Assembly (NCBI GenBank): GCA_003116995.1
Contig: BDSL01000004.1
Coordinates: 1,798,001-1,862,000, forward strand
From: Yamagishiella unicocca
Taxonomy: Eukaryota > Chlorophyta > Chlorophyceae > Chlamydomonadales > Volvocaceae
DNA: 64,000 nucleotides
Direction: 5' to 3'
In this document: positions 11,841 through 32,900 of the stretch, piece by piece
Layout: every line of letters starts with the position of its first letter
Position numbering within the stretch: position 1 is the stretch's first letter
Made by a program: the position numbers and the translations under genes
The notes under the pieces: generated by a model
Databases searched by the model: none
The model's input: only the letters and a program-made list of their open reading frames with translations
What the model was told of the DNA's origin: nothing

Positions 11841-14800
11841 TTACTCCGGCCCGTTCACTGACCCTCGCTGCAGCATCGTCATTGTCCGGATCATCGCCGC
11901 GCCGCCGGGGCCCAAACCACCTGCACCCGCCGCGAAGGACGCCGAGGGCATCAACCCCATCCCCGCCCCCCCGCCCATGCCCTGCGCCATAAGCATCCCC
12001 AATGTCGGCGCCGGCATCGCCCCTGATACCGACACGTTGCTCGAGCTGGGAGGCAAACCCTGCGGCCCGGGCTGGCCAGGAGCTCCATTGGGGACCGAGA
12101 AACCGAGCAGCGGGCCGTACAGGATGTAACGCTTGAGCAGAGCCAGGCAGTTGAACTGCTCGTCTGCTGCCAGGCCGATGGACTCGGGCGCCAGCACTCC
12201 CCGAGGAGCACTGCGGCGATCGGAGCGGTAGGACCGTTCTGCGGAGACGAGCCCCAGGTCGATGGCGGCTTGTGCGTCGGGCCGCATGTTGAGCAGGTTG
12301 TCCCTGCGGGCAGTGGAGGAGGAGGGGGAGGAGGGGTGAGGGCGGAGGGGAGACGGGGGGGAAGGCGGGGCCGGGAAGGGAAGGGGGCAGGAAAGCAGCG
12401 CGGTGGAGGCGAAGGGAGGCACGAAACACGATATAGCGATGGCTGTTGTGGGGGGTTGTGTGTGGGGGGGGCGGCGCGCTTGGGGCGTTATGCTGCAGCC
12501 GCCTGTGTTATAACGTGAGAATGACCTTTGTCAGCTGACGTAGAGGGGCGCGAGTCGGCTGACCTAGAGGGGCAAGAGTCGGCTGACCTAGAGGGGCACG
12601 AGTCACGGGGCACCTACTTTATCCCCATGACGTCCACTCCCTTGGCTGCCGCCATGCTGCGGAAGGCCTTAGCGAGCTTGGCACCTGGTGAGGACTGCGG
12701 GGTGGGTTACGGGGCCAGCGGGGTGCGGGGAGGAGTTGAGGGATTGCGATTTGATGTGGTGAAAAGTGCTGTGTGGTGCTGTGCTGTGTGGTGTGGTGTA
12801 GTGCTGTGTGGTGTGGTGTGGTGTGGTGTGGTGTAGTGCTGTGTGGTGTGGTGTAGTGCTGTGGTGTGGTGTAGTGCTGTGTGGTGTGGTGTGGTGTGGT
12901 GTGGTGCTGTGTGGTGTAGTGCTGTGTGGTGCTGTGCGGTGTGGTGTGGGGATTAGGGCGGGCTACGTGCTGCGTAGCCCAGAGACGGAAGGGGGGGGGT
13001 GGAAGACCCGTGGATGCCCGAAAAAACCGTTTAAAAGGGGGGGGGGAGGGGCGTGGAGACGCGATTCCGCCAGGTCGCTTGCACACCCGCGCTCCTAGTA
13101 TGCTTGCACGCCAGGGCCCCCTGGTTTCGCTCGGTGCTGCCCCAGCGTCCTAGAGCAGGGTAGCGCCGCTCGCCCCTCCCTTCGGCACCACGGATAATAC
13201 GAGAACGGCGTTTCCTGGAGTCACCGGTACTCTCCGGTCCGGTAACCACCTTCCCCCTTCCTCCTCCTCCTGCCTTCCTCCTCCCTCCCCTGCCTTCCTC
13301 CTCCACCTCCGCCTCACCTTGTCCGCTCGTGCTAACGAGTCGAACATGCTTTTCCGTTCCAGCGGGTCCTTCACCTTGGCCCGTGCCACGATGGGCGAGC
13401 TGATGTACTGGCTGATGAGCGGCGAGTTGGTTACGGAGGCCACCTGCACCGACAGGTTGGGGGGCTTGGCGTACAGCGACGACAGCATCTTGGCGTTGAG
13501 CGCCCGGTTTGAGGTCTCGTGCTTCAGCGAGTACAGCTCCTTGACGCCCAGCGTATCCACAGACCTGCAGGCGGCGTGTTGTGAGCCCACCGCTTAGCCG
13601 CGAAACTCCACATGGGAGAATGTGGATAGAATGTGGATAGAATGTGGATAGAATGTGGATAGAATGTGGATAGAACGTGGATAGGTTGTGGATAGAATGT
13701 GGATAGGTATGGATAGAATGTGGATAGGATGTGGATAGAACCCACACGCTGGATGGCATGTGCGTCTGCGTCGGTTGAGGAAAGCCCGTGGAAAGCACGT
13801 GTGTGGGTGAGGGGGGGGTGAGGAGGCCGGTGGGTCGACACATAGGGAGACGTGGGGGGGGGGGCGGGGAGGAGGAGGAGGAGGCTGTGTATGCGTTGTG
13901 TCCGTTGTTACGACGGCGTCGGAAGCGCCAGCTGGATAGAGGCGCCGGTGTTGGCTGCTAATAGTTGAGGTGGCGCTGCGATCCAGATCAGGAGCCGGCG
14001 GGCCTCCCTGGATCCCGTACCGTGTAGGGGTATTTTTGTCACCGCGGGCCCCCCCTCCTAGCCTCCCACTACTACCCACCTCGGCGCCGCGTACTTCCGC
14101 TGGTTTGAGTTGAAGTGCCGGGACCGGAACAGCCCCCCGATCTCGCCCTCTATCTCCGCTCGTCGGCTGGCAGCCAACTCGGCTGCCAAGCTGCCCGAGC
14201 TGCCGTCAGGTCCGGTCGCGCCCGCCGCCGCGGCCGCCGCTGCCGCTGCCGCCGCCGCTGCTGCCGCCGCGGCCGCGGCCGCCGGAGGCCCCGTCGGCCC
14301 CGCCGGCGCGGGTCCCGCCGGCATCTGGCCCGTCATCTTGGGCGAGCAGAACGCGTCGCACAGGATTTGAACCTGCGAGGTCCCGCCAACGAAATACCAG
14401 GTACACCGGTTGGCGGTTGGCGGGCAAGGGCATTGCGTGTGGTCTAAACCCGCCGCCAGCGTCCCTTAACCCGCCCCGCCCCCCCGGCCCGCAGCCACGG
14501 CCCGGCGCACCAGCGTGTCGTACAGGCACTCGAAGAACATGCGGTCCTGCTGCTGCTTGTCGTACGCGCTGTACTTCAGGATGATTTGTGAGTAGATGGG
14601 GCTCAGCTCCATCCGCTGCGCATCCATCTCCTGCAGACCACGTGGGTTTGGAGGGGGCCCCCGCGGGGTTACAAGGCCGGCTGCGGCTGCATGGCGTGTC
14701 GACGAAGCGGTGACGCCACGAAGCGGCACAAGCGGCGGCGGCAGCGGGCTTTCCTTCTCAGGCACGGTGGTTTGGAGTTCCAGGCACGGTCCCAAATCGT

Positions 14801-16618
14801 GTCGCGTGTCGCGTACTATAATACGTGTGTTTGTGTGCGGTACACAAGTCCGTCTTGCAGGGTGACGGCTCCAGCCTTGTTCCCAGGTGGCAGCAGGTGG
14901 CGAGCTTTCCCCGCGCAGGCGCTCCCGCCCTTCCGTGGGTCGTGGCTAAAGGCTGCAACCACCTCCGCACGCACACCGCTGCTCAGCGCCGTCGCTAAAC
15001 CATGCACTTTACTTCCCCGCCTGGTGCGTTGTCTGATCCCCAGCCCATACGCAGGCCCGCTAGATCCGCCGCTAAACCCTGCTTCGGCCGCCTGGCCGCC
15101 GCTCTCCCATGCTTGACCCTGCTTCGGCCGCCTGGCCGCCGCTCTCCCATGCTTGACCCTGCTTCGGCCGCCTGGCCGCCGCTCTCCCATGCTTGACCCT
15201 GCTTCGGCCGCCTGGCCGCCGCTCTCCCATGCTTGACCCTGCTTCGGCCGCCTGGCCGCCGCTCTCCCATGCTTGACCCTGCTTCGGCCGCCTGGCCGCC
15301 GCTCTCCCATGCTTGACCCTGCTTCGGCCGCCTGGCCGCCGCTCTCCCATGCTTGACCCTGCTTCGGCCGCCTGGCCGCCGCTCTCCCATGCTTGACCCT
15401 GCTTTGGCCGCCTGGCCGCCGCTCTCCCATGCTCGACCGCACACGTCCCTGTGGCCCCACCGCCACCCCCGCCCTTCCAATCCCGCACCATCCCACCTCC
15501 TCGAGCTCCTGGAGCCGCTGCGCCACCGCGTATGGGTTGTAGCCCTCCATGTGCTGTTTCCGGGCCTTATCCATTGCCTTTACGATCCAGCTGCGAGGGC
15601 GAGTGGCGGGGTTCATGGCAGGGGGGTGAGATGAAGCCGGTTTGAGTGCTCCCCACGTGCTAGGGGCCCTGGGCACGTACACCACCTGCCGCCGACAACA
15701 CCCCATCCCGACCCAGATCAACCCCAACCCAACCCAACCCGACCAGTCCAGTACCCGTTCCTATCCAAACCCAACTCCCATTTCCAGCCCAGTTATAATC
15801 CAGATAATAAGCCCCGCCCATCACAAAACCACAGGTCAACCCATCGCCCCTCCCCCCCACCGCCCCCTCCAAACACGTGTTGCCCCGCCCCAGCTCAACT
15901 CGCCCCGCTCCCCGGACCCAACGCACTCGTGCATGAAGCGGGACGTGAAGTACAGCAGGCAGGCGTTGAGCAGGCTGTCGTACAGAGGCCCCGCGAAAAA
16001 CTTTTTGAATGGCATGGGTGTCCGGTCGTCCAGCAGCTTGACGACGCGCGCTTTGCTGTTGCCCAGGTTGAACCTGCAGGCAGGTGGCGCGATGCGGGTC
16101 GTGCGGTTCGGAGATAATCGACACGCGGAACAGAACAGCTGAGAGGTCCTTGCATAGGCAGGAACGAGTTGAGCGCAGCTGAGCGGGCTGAGGCAGGCAG
16201 AGACGTTCGTTCAGGTGCGGAGGCGAAAGGCGGTGGGTGAGAGATAGAGAGTGGCTGGACGAGGTGGACGCGGGGCGACGAGGTTGCTTGTCAAGGGGGC
16301 AAGCCTAGTTGTGGGCGATGGGTGGAGGGGCAAGTTCATGGCCAGGGCGGCTGCGGACTTGCACGGATATCTATTGTAGCATTCCCGTGAGGCAGCATGT
16401 CGCGCTGCACAATTAGTCCGTTCACACGCAGGGGCGAGGGCGGGTGGGAGGCCCGACGGGCGGCTGGAGCCTTACTCTAGGTCATTGTGTGTCTTGCGCA
16501 TGTTGCCAGATATGGGCATGCTGACGCTGCCAACAGCCTTGCCGACGCTGCCGCCCTTGTAGGTCGAGCTGGGCGACCCGGCTCGACCAACCGATACCGA
16601 TGGCAGGAGGCTTGACAT
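11841..16618 (-). CDS. Unrecognised protein, about 519 residues, eight exons
   Basis: Exons, in transcript order: 16618-16476, 16073-15927, 15590-15497, 14630-14499 (donor could be 14511), 14336-14080, 13564-13318, 12694-12618, 12303-11841 (TGA). Phases join cleanly, which supports a real gene. Exon 1 codes for 48 residues starting MSSLLPSVSVGRAG. The most conserved-looking blocks are FKKFFAGPLYDSLLNACLLY, an amphipathic helical segment with QQQDRMFFECLYDTL, ELYSLKHETSNRALNAKM, and DEQFNCLALLKRYILYGPLL. A long Ala run (about 20) sits at the start of exon 5, and the C-terminus is Gly/Ala/Met-rich and probably disordered. No signal peptide, membrane helix or catalytic motif is visible. I do not recognise the family. 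It is divergent from the WNK gene. Confidence 0.65.
12535..12606. repeat. 27-bp tandem repeat in intron 7
   Basis: Three copies containing GCTGACCTAGAGGGGCAAGA lie in intron 7 (12617-12304) of the unrecognised minus-strand gene. Noncoding. Confidence 0.75.
12765..12950. repeat. GTGTGGTGTAGTGCT-type simple repeat
   Basis: About 185 bp of degenerate GTGTG, GTAGT and GTGCT words in intron 6 of the minus-strand gene. It can be read open in several frames, but those frames join no exon. Confidence 0.75.
13001..13036 (+). repeat. Dispersed short repeat A, copy 1 (truncated)
   Basis: Contains the GAAGACCCGTGGATG core followed by AAAAAACCGTTTA. It matches the copies at 21308-21360 (-), 33244-33301 and 50836-50891. 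It lies in intron 6 of the minus-strand gene, antisense to it. Confidence 0.75.
13618..13738. repeat. 11-bp tandem repeat (AATGTGGATAG)
   Basis: About ten 11-bp units, some altered (AACGTGGATAG, GTTGTGGATAG), fill part of intron 5 of the minus-strand gene. Noncoding minisatellite. Confidence 0.8.
15081..15438. repeat. 40-bp minisatellite, nine nearly identical copies
   Basis: The unit begins GCTTCGGCCGCCTGGCCGCC. Nine copies are almost perfect; the last carries TTTGG and CTCGACC changes. The array lies in intron 3 (15496-14631) of the minus-strand gene and yields long but spurious open frames in several phases. Near identity implies recent expansion or homogenisation. Confidence 0.9.
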
Positions 16619-17250
16619 TTGGCCGCAGGCCGCGGGCGCGTTCCCGACTGGTTATAGCTGCCTGGAGCTGCACCTGTCGTTGTGGGAACCTTGAGCTTCA
16701 AAGTATAGGCGGTCCACCCGATGCGGCCCCTTAGCGAGCGGCTACAAATTGCAACACCATCAACGTATTTCCACGAATCTATGACCTCAACTTGTGCAGG
16801 AAGATCGTATTATGAATTAGGGCAGTAAGTCAGTGTTCGAAGGACTTTAAAAAGCTTGTCCTCCTGGCCTCTTAGAGGAGACCCCAAATGACGCTTTGTA
16901 TTATCGTTATAAGGAAAGTTGGCATACTTCACAATAGCCGAATGTGATCCGAACAACGCACTACTTGCCGTGCCGTACATTTCTGACGGAATTTCCCTAG
17001 ACGGAGGAAGTGTTGATACATCGTATACTGCACGATAGTTGCGCACGCTAGTTTTCGCGTAGTCCTCTTGACGCTTTTCTCTACTCGCAAAGCATCTTGG
17101 GTTCTTGGTCTTCTCATTTTTCCAAACCTTCCTTCGTGCCGTGCCGTAACTTGCGAATAACTCTATTTATGTCATGTAGACCAGTTTTGAGTTGGTGGTG
17201 GGGACCCATAGGGACCGGTTGATATCGGGTCGTTCTCGGTCGCCCACGCG
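16619..17250. promoter_or_regulatory. Shared 632-bp region between divergent genes
   Basis: The unrecognised gene starts at 16618 (-) and the WNK kinase at 17251 (+), so both promoters and 5' UTRs must fit here. The stretch is clearly richer in A/T than the flanking exons. No TATA box or named element can be assigned with confidence. Confidence 0.5.
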
Positions 17251-25609
<8,359 letters not shown>

Positions 25610-28600
25610 GGGCAGCGGGCGGGTGCGGGGAAGGGGTCAAGCGCGGAGGGGGTGCTGGCCGCAGTGCGGCGGCCGCCATGACGGGGGATGAGGTACCATA
25701 TCGGTCGACGAGTGAAGCAGAAAGTGGACAGGGAAGGGTCGCGCGCGCCCTGGTCGCGCAGGGTCGCGCGTGAAAAGAAATGCGTGGGTGCGCGGTTCGA
25801 AGTGGAGGGCGATTGTGCACGGCTCGTAGAACTCGCGCTTGAAAGGTTGCTCGCGGCGCGCGTGCGGAATCCGGTGTTGCTGGTCTGGCGGGCCTGGCAA
25901 TTGGGCGTGGGTGACGTGGCTGTAAGGTAGTGATGTGCGTAGGGACGAGAGTGTGCATGGAGCTCGTACGTCCTGTCCTGCTACGGCGGAGGGTGTACGC
26001 CTGGCCATCTGCCCGGCGTGTTGTAGGGGGGTGTCGGTGCCGTAAGGAATAACGGTGGTGCCGGTGCTGGTGGTGCTGCTGCTGCTGTTGCGACTGCTGG
26101 TGTTGTAATGGCGCTGTTGGTGCCATGATAATGGCCGTTACATAAACAGTTGGGGTGATCCAGGTGACTCCACAAACGAGGTGGGGTATGTATGTGTGGT
26201 GCGCAAAAAGGATCGATCCTTCAACGTACGTACCATTAGCGGTTCAGGACCAGGGGCCTGCCGCTGGCGGAGTGGCTGTTTGTGTGCGAACGCGCCGTGG
26301 GAGGCCCAGCGGGTGGCCGGACCACCCTTTTGGTTAACCAGTAGGTGGGTGCGGACGCAGGCGCAGTGTGATGATCAGCAGTCTTGCACGGGGCGAGGAG
26401 CCTCCCCTCCAGTGCGGTTGTAATCGCTTACGGCGCAGCTGAGCAAGCTGGACGGGAAAGTGGTTTTTAATTTTGGGGGGATTAAAGTGGTCGCTCCGTC
26501 GTGCTGAGCAGCCTTCACTGCATCAGTCGGCGATGCGGATTCGATCGCCGGTCCTGATACATGTGTCGCGGCCACAGCGGCAGCAGGCTCCATTGAGTCC
26601 TGCCGCTGTTCTCCGCCGATACCCCACACGCCGCTGGAAACCAAATCCAGCTCCCAGCTGCGGTCCGTCGACGAGACTGCGCGATCGCAAGGCGCCTCCC
26701 ACCTTGTTGCCGGCCTTGGGGTTTCTTCTCATACCCATCCCGATGCGCGCGACGGTGTAAAGGGGAGGGGGAGGCTTCGTACCGTGTGTGGCCGCCATGC
26801 GCTTTGCGGTGCATCGCATCCATAATCGAGCATACCCGTCATCGAGCTCCCTTGCCATGCCCAACATCAGTCTTCGGCTGCCGCCGACACTAGGTACGAC
26901 ACTTCGTGCTGCAGTGTGCTTTCATGGCTGACCGTGATTGGCGAATTCTATGCCTGAAAGGTACGTTGTCGAAAGTGCTCTGGCTGCAACTGAGCAGGTT
27001 GCAGTCACAGTGGCAAACAGGTGAACGCCGCAAGTCGATACCTCATCCGGGTGCAGACCCCTGCTGACCCGGGATACCTGACGCCGGTCCGAAGCGCGGC
27101 GCACATCTGCACTGTTACTTGCGGGGCGACAGATGCTCGGCACTGTCGTTACACTTCTGTAACTGGGCACAGTGCGAGAGAGTACGTCGAGCACGGCCGG
27201 GGATGCCAGATGGTGGGATCCCTCCGTGCCGAGGCTGGCCAAGGCGGCGTAGGCTAAGTGGGCCCGATGTGTGCACCCTATCCCTTCGGCTCAGATTGTG
27301 AGCCAGCTACCATCAACTAGCGTAAGCTACCAGGCATTATGAGACAAAGTCCGTTACTTAGTGTCAAAGCACCGTACCTAACAACGCACTCGCGAGATAC
27401 TTCACTCTAACCGTCGCGCTCCAGGTTCGCGTTTCTGGAGCGGCACCGAAACCATGACTAATGCCCACGAATCGACTATGCCATGGCTGGGGGAATGACA
27501 CCATTGCTGTCTACATCGCTGACCTTGAGGCAGGGCCGCAGGAAAGTAGAGTGGCCCCGTGCTCCTGTAAACGCCCCCGTGCTCTTGCAGAATGCCCCCC
27601 TGATCACGTTGAGTGCTCCGTAGGGTGGCCCCGCTTCAAATGAAAAGCAGGGAGGTTTTACGGCTCGCTCTTTAGCGCCCTAACTTGTTCGGCGCATTGG
27701 GGACGTCGGCATGGAATGGGGGACCGGCGCTGAGGCAGCGGACGCCCCCTTCGCACTAGCAGCGTTTAAAGCACTGATGTCTTTTGCCCCCTAGTCAACA
27801 GATAATATCTTTTACATAATATCTTCTGCTTAAAAACCTAGGAATTGCGGGCACAAGCATCGACCATTGGGCAACGGAGCGCTTTTCCTTGGTCCAAAGG
27901 TGGTCGTTATGTAGGTTTGTTCTGGGTCCGCAGCGGCTGAGCTCAGGATTGGGAAGGGCCAACGACATATGTTCCCGTCTGTACCCGTTGATCCACCAAT
28001 TTACGGCCTCCACCCACACTACTCGTCGGATCATTTCCCGTTCCTTCTTCGACCTCCCCAGTGGGCTCCGGATGCCTACTCCAGACCCCATAAGGTAGGA
28101 CCATTGGGCGGATCGGGGTGTTTCAACCTGTTCCGACGTGTTAGTGCGTTAGCGATGCGTTCAGTACGTTCGTAGGGCGCACAGATTTGGGAAGAACAGG
28201 AACGGACCTGATTGTCTGTTTAACTCTGGCATAAGCTGCATTGGAGGGCACCGGAACCTTCGTACGGTACTGGACGACAAGATTTCAGAGCAGCAATAAC
28301 GGTCAGTTGGTAAGGTAGGGTGGGGTGCCTGCGTGTTTTATAACTTGCTGGACTCTGTGTCGGTCTGGGTCGGTCCATGTAGATAGTTTTACGGGAAAAA
28401 GCGGTACCCATCCAACCGTATTCAACTTTTCATTGGGCTGTTTTTTTGAACCTGGAATGACGTCTTGCCAAGAGGCACGGCATTTTGCGGCCCTTGCCTG
28501 GTAGGGGTGCGTCTACTAGAACTTGAGTCCGATACGGTTTACGATGCTTAGATTTTATCGATTCACGCGCATGCATCGGTCTGTACGCGGTTTTTCACAT

Positions 28601-29997
28601 GGGAAGCCACCATCCGACACTGACAGTACTCAAATTCCGCTTTGATTATGCGTTGGTCAAGTGACCCAAGTGATCGCCTGGATTGTGATCCGCGCGATTT
28701 GCGTTCACATATTGACATATATACCCTACATGTGCCTTCAGATAAGAGGCAATCTGCATGCCTTACTTCTTTATGCATGCTGTCTGTATGCTTTACCTAG
28801 GCTTTTCTCTTCTTACGCGGAGCTCATTTCCGGCCCACGGGCCTCCAGAAACAAAAACATTTTTACGCCGAGATGCTTTCAAGCCTGTCCATCAAGGCTT
28901 TTACGCCGGCACTTGATGCAACTGTCGTCAGCATCTAAACCTGGCCGATAAACAGAGGCACCGAACCACAAAGGTTAGCTGAACGTCTTTAACGACACAG
29001 CGCTTCTGCCACTTCCTAGGAAATGAACATAATCCGTGCAAACTTAATTCTGTGCAGCGACGCCAGGAAATGCCTATGTTGATCGTAACCCTCAAGGCCT
29101 TGGGCCCCAACTGCGCCCAAGGCAGCAGCCAAACCAGAGCCATCCAACAACCTCAGAAAACTCATCGGGATTTTCTATTGATAAAAATATACACGAATAA
29201 CTGCCTGAATTCAAGTTGTTTCTCCCGCAAGCAAGGAAAGGTCATATGGAACATGCCACTGCACATTAACAGTACAGTTACTTAGGGTTGTATGTAACAA
29301 TACTACCACAGATTAATCATAAATGGCAAAAATGTTCCAGAGGTTACTGCACTCAGCGGTCCTGCAAACGGTGTCGCGGCCGCCGGGCCTGGACACAAAA
29401 GCTGCAGGACTTCCATTACCTAGGCTCAAACGCCCCAGATTGGTACATGTCAAGAGCTTTCGATGGCTACGTCGAGTCCTGCGTAAGCACGTTGTGACCA
29501 TAAGGTATCAGCTGGGGGCAACATATTAGGAAACAGACAGTAAAGGGAGAAGAGCTGCTGTCAGCGATCTGGCGTGCAGAATCCCAGCAAGAGGCATTAC
29601 CCAGTGTACAGCGAAACCGCCGGCGCACGGAAATGTTACCCAGTCACGCCCATTCGCATTATATCCGTAGATGCATGCAAGTAGAAATTCAAGCAGTGAT
29701 AGATACTTAATAGTCAGCAGGGGAGGGGCAAGCTCGCAGGCGAAACATGGAGGGGCTCGGCCACTATCGTACGGTACGAGACAGCGTCACTTGGTCGCTT
29801 TTCCTTGTTCCTAGGATGGAAACGTATGCATTGATACTGCCACAACCAAGAATATACTGATGCTGCGCTGATGCACTGCGGAACAAGGTGGCCTGTAACC
29901 TATTGGAAATGCTCTGAAGTCTAAACTGACGCCACTGCAGCACCTTCTTGCTGCGCTGGCGCTGAAGCCACTTAAGCTTGCTTATTAGGATACGCTG
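25610..29997. other. Gene-free interval upstream of the Aurora-like kinase
   Basis: It contains the WNK 3' UTR (TGTAA at 25921-25925 is the best polyadenylation candidate, 312 nt after the stop). From about 26 kb the base composition becomes distinctly less GC-rich. I find no exon chain, transposon protein or RNA gene. Its distal end must hold the promoter of the kinase gene starting at 29998. Confidence 0.45.
25921..25925 (+). terminator. Candidate polyadenylation signal TGTAA for WNK
   Basis: First TGTAA after the WNK stop codon, 312 nt downstream. A second copy at 26104-26108 could serve instead. Confidence 0.4.
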
Positions 29998-32900
29998 ATG
30001 ACGGCCTCGGGTGCAGCCCATGTTACTGCATCCCCTGGGGTGCACCGCTCTGGCAAGAGTTCCACGAGCGCGTTGCACATCGTAGACGAGTTTCAAGCGG
30101 ATGAGTATGAGGATAATGAACACGAGCTGAACGATAACGATGGGGTCGACGATGGCACTGGCAAGGACAAAGAGTCGGGGAAGCTAGCCACCTGGTTCAA
30201 GTCGTTATTCAAGTCGAAGGACAAGGGTTCTCCGAAATCAAGCAAGCGCTCGTCGACATCGAGCTCGCGCGCGGCTTCAACGACCCAGAGTAGTGCGCCC
30301 GCACCCCCGCCAAGGTTGGCCTCCCCCACCGCCTCCAAGCCAACCAGCCCAACGACACCTAGCAGCCAAGATGCAACTGCAACATACGCTCAGCCAGCGT
30401 CCATTCGCAGTAAAAGCTCGAGCCACCTTGCGGCGACGTCCCCGACAGGAACCATTTCGCCGCGGCAGGTGCCCAACAAATTTCTTCCCTCAGGGAATGC
30501 TGAGGATGCCACTAGTCCGTTGCCTCATGCGCATGAGGCGTCGCCGGTGGGGCCTGAGGCCGTTGTGATGTCGCCCGTTCCACGCTCCAAGTCTATTAGC
30601 CTCAAGTCGGAGCTGCAGCGTCTGCGCAACTCATCTACGCAGCATTCAAAGTCGTTCACAGAGCTGTCCTTGAAAGCCAAGGTGCGCGCCGTGGGAACGG
30701 CTTGCTCTCTTTGCTTGAACTTGACCGTTACCCAGCAAAAGCGTTGCCGACCAGAAGGCTCAGTTCAATCTTACAAGTGTTACTTGCGGTTCGGCTGGTC
30801 CGGCTGGCCAGATGCGTGGTGACGCCTTGTCTGGTTAGGCCTGACAACAACTCGAGCATGGTCACCACATGTATCGCTAAGTCGTCGGTACACGTAACCC
30901 CCATCTGCCGTCGTACAGGTCGTACCGAAGCGGGGTAATGAAATCCTTATCGTGTCGCCAACAGCGCCGCCTCGCATGCAGCGCACTGAGTGGTCCCTCC
31001 GGGATTACGCCGTTGTGGAAAAGATGTACAAGGTGCGCGCAGCTTGCTCGGGACCTGTGGGATGGCCCTTGTTTCGCCTGAACGATACATGGGGGAGCGG
31101 GTCCGCAACTCCTGCGGTCCTGTTGCGCTCCACAGTCCTTGCTCGGTGCCTTCCAGCCCATCAACTCGCCGGCCCCGTCTGCCGCCGTGGCGGCCCCCGT
31201 CTCCTTCGAATGCAACTCCATGCTACTTCCCACCTCGCCTCGTTCATTCTTCACCCCACTACTCGGTCGTGCTCATTGCCGTAGGGCTACGCGAGCAGCG
31301 TTTACAAGGCTTTTTGCAAGCGCTCCGGCGAGCTGGTATGCCTGAAGGCGTACGACATGGCCGCTCTCTGCGAGCTCAACCGCTTCCAAATCTACAGGTA
31401 CACAACCCACCAAACTCCCTTGTCCTGTTTCCAGCGCAAACCTAGATGCCTCGTGATGGGCGCCGTCATCGGCCAAGGCGTGTCGTCGGCACCGAATGTC
31501 CCAGACCCACCATCACCCCTGCCCCGCCCTGACCACTGAACCCCTGACCTTCCGCACCTGCACGCCTGCCTGCCTGCCTTCGACCACGGCCCGGCCAGCG
31601 AAGTTCACGTTACCTGCTTCTCCTCTCACCTCCGCCTCACCCAACACTACTCGCCATGACCACTGCGCAAAAGCCCTCCCTCACACAGCTGCAATGCACC
31701 TCTCGGCCCTCCCGGCGCTACAGGGAGGTCCAGCTGCATGGCAAGCTTACGCACGGCAACGTGATCGGGCTGTACGGCGCGTTCCAGGTGGATAGCCAGG
31801 TGGTCATGGTGCAGGAGTTTGCTGACGGGGGAGACCTCTTCACGCTGCTGCACAGGTGCGCCCCGGGGTTTGGTGGATGCGCCGTTGCGTGGGAGGTACC
31901 GAAATGGACGGCCCGGGTGGAGGTGTACTAGGGTGTTTGGGTGACGAACGGGCGGTTGCCGCCGCCGGCACCGAGCACGGAGCCGGCGCCTTCCTCTTCC
32001 GCCCCATATGGGTCGGTCATGTGGGTGGCCTCCGCGGTGGCAGTGGCACGTGTTGCACGTATTGGGCCGTACGGGTCGGAATCTGACGGAATAAGTCTGC
32101 GTGGGGACAAGACCCATATCAATGTGTCAGTCGGGAATCCCGAGTGCGGAGTCTGGATCAGCGGGGAAGGAGACGTGCGTGCTGTCGCCGCATCTGGAAG
32201 GGATCCCTCCGGGGTATGTTGGTGTGGCAGCAACCCAGGGTCTGTTGGCGTGGCAGCAATACGACGGGATTAGGTCTGGGAATTGACAAGGGGTCCGACT
32301 GGAGGGGATGGGTCAGATGGGACAGCGGAGGCGCCTAAAACAAGGCGGCGCGACTTTGAAAGGGACCCTGATTTGACAGAAATGCGGGCAGACTCCGCGA
32401 AAGGGCCTGTATCCAACTGTTCCATCAGGCTAAAAGCGCGTCTTCCCAAAGTCGTGCCTTCTGGGGGGCTGTGATGGCGCGTGGTACGGGCGGCTGACGG
32501 GCGGCTGCCGGTATGGCTGCCAATGGGTGGCTGCACGTAGGATTGTCCTGCAGGTGCCTGCCTGCCTCGATGTGACGTGATGGGGAAATTGCCAGTGTGG
32601 TTGGGTGCGCGGCACCCAGCTCCTCCTGCCTGGCCCCGCACCGGGTCATCGTCGCCCTGTTCTCTCCGTGTTGCCATGTGCGGGACGTGCCTGCCGCCCC
32701 GCGTGCCGCTGGGTCGCGTGCTGATGGGTGATGTGCTTGCTGCTGCCCCCCCGACCTGTGCCAGGTATGGTGGCCGCATGCCTGAGCGCCAGGCGGTGGA
32801 GATGGTGCTACAGCCCTGCCTGCGTGTGCTGCTTTACCTGCACGACCAGGTAAGCGGGGCGTGCGGGCGGGGTGTGTGTGTATGTGGGTGGGTGGGTGGG

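Noticed and set aside
12619..12694. Exon 7 of the unknown gene starting at the caccag acceptor (12684)
   Set aside because: That acceptor gives a premature in-frame stop. The upstream ccgcag acceptor at 12695 keeps the phase and joins the last exon.
14350..14440. tRNA gene on the minus strand
   Set aside because: A T-arm-like motif is present, but no pairing acceptor stem or D-arm/A box was found at the right distance.
14816..15727. 303-residue minus-strand frame through the 40-bp repeat
   Set aside because: Repeat artefact. Only the short stretch 15590-15497 is a real exon, in phase with its neighbours.
29998..30822. 274-residue frame as a stand-alone gene
   Set aside because: Its first 684 nt are exon 1 of the Aurora-like kinase. 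The rest lies past a GTGCGC donor and continues into intron.
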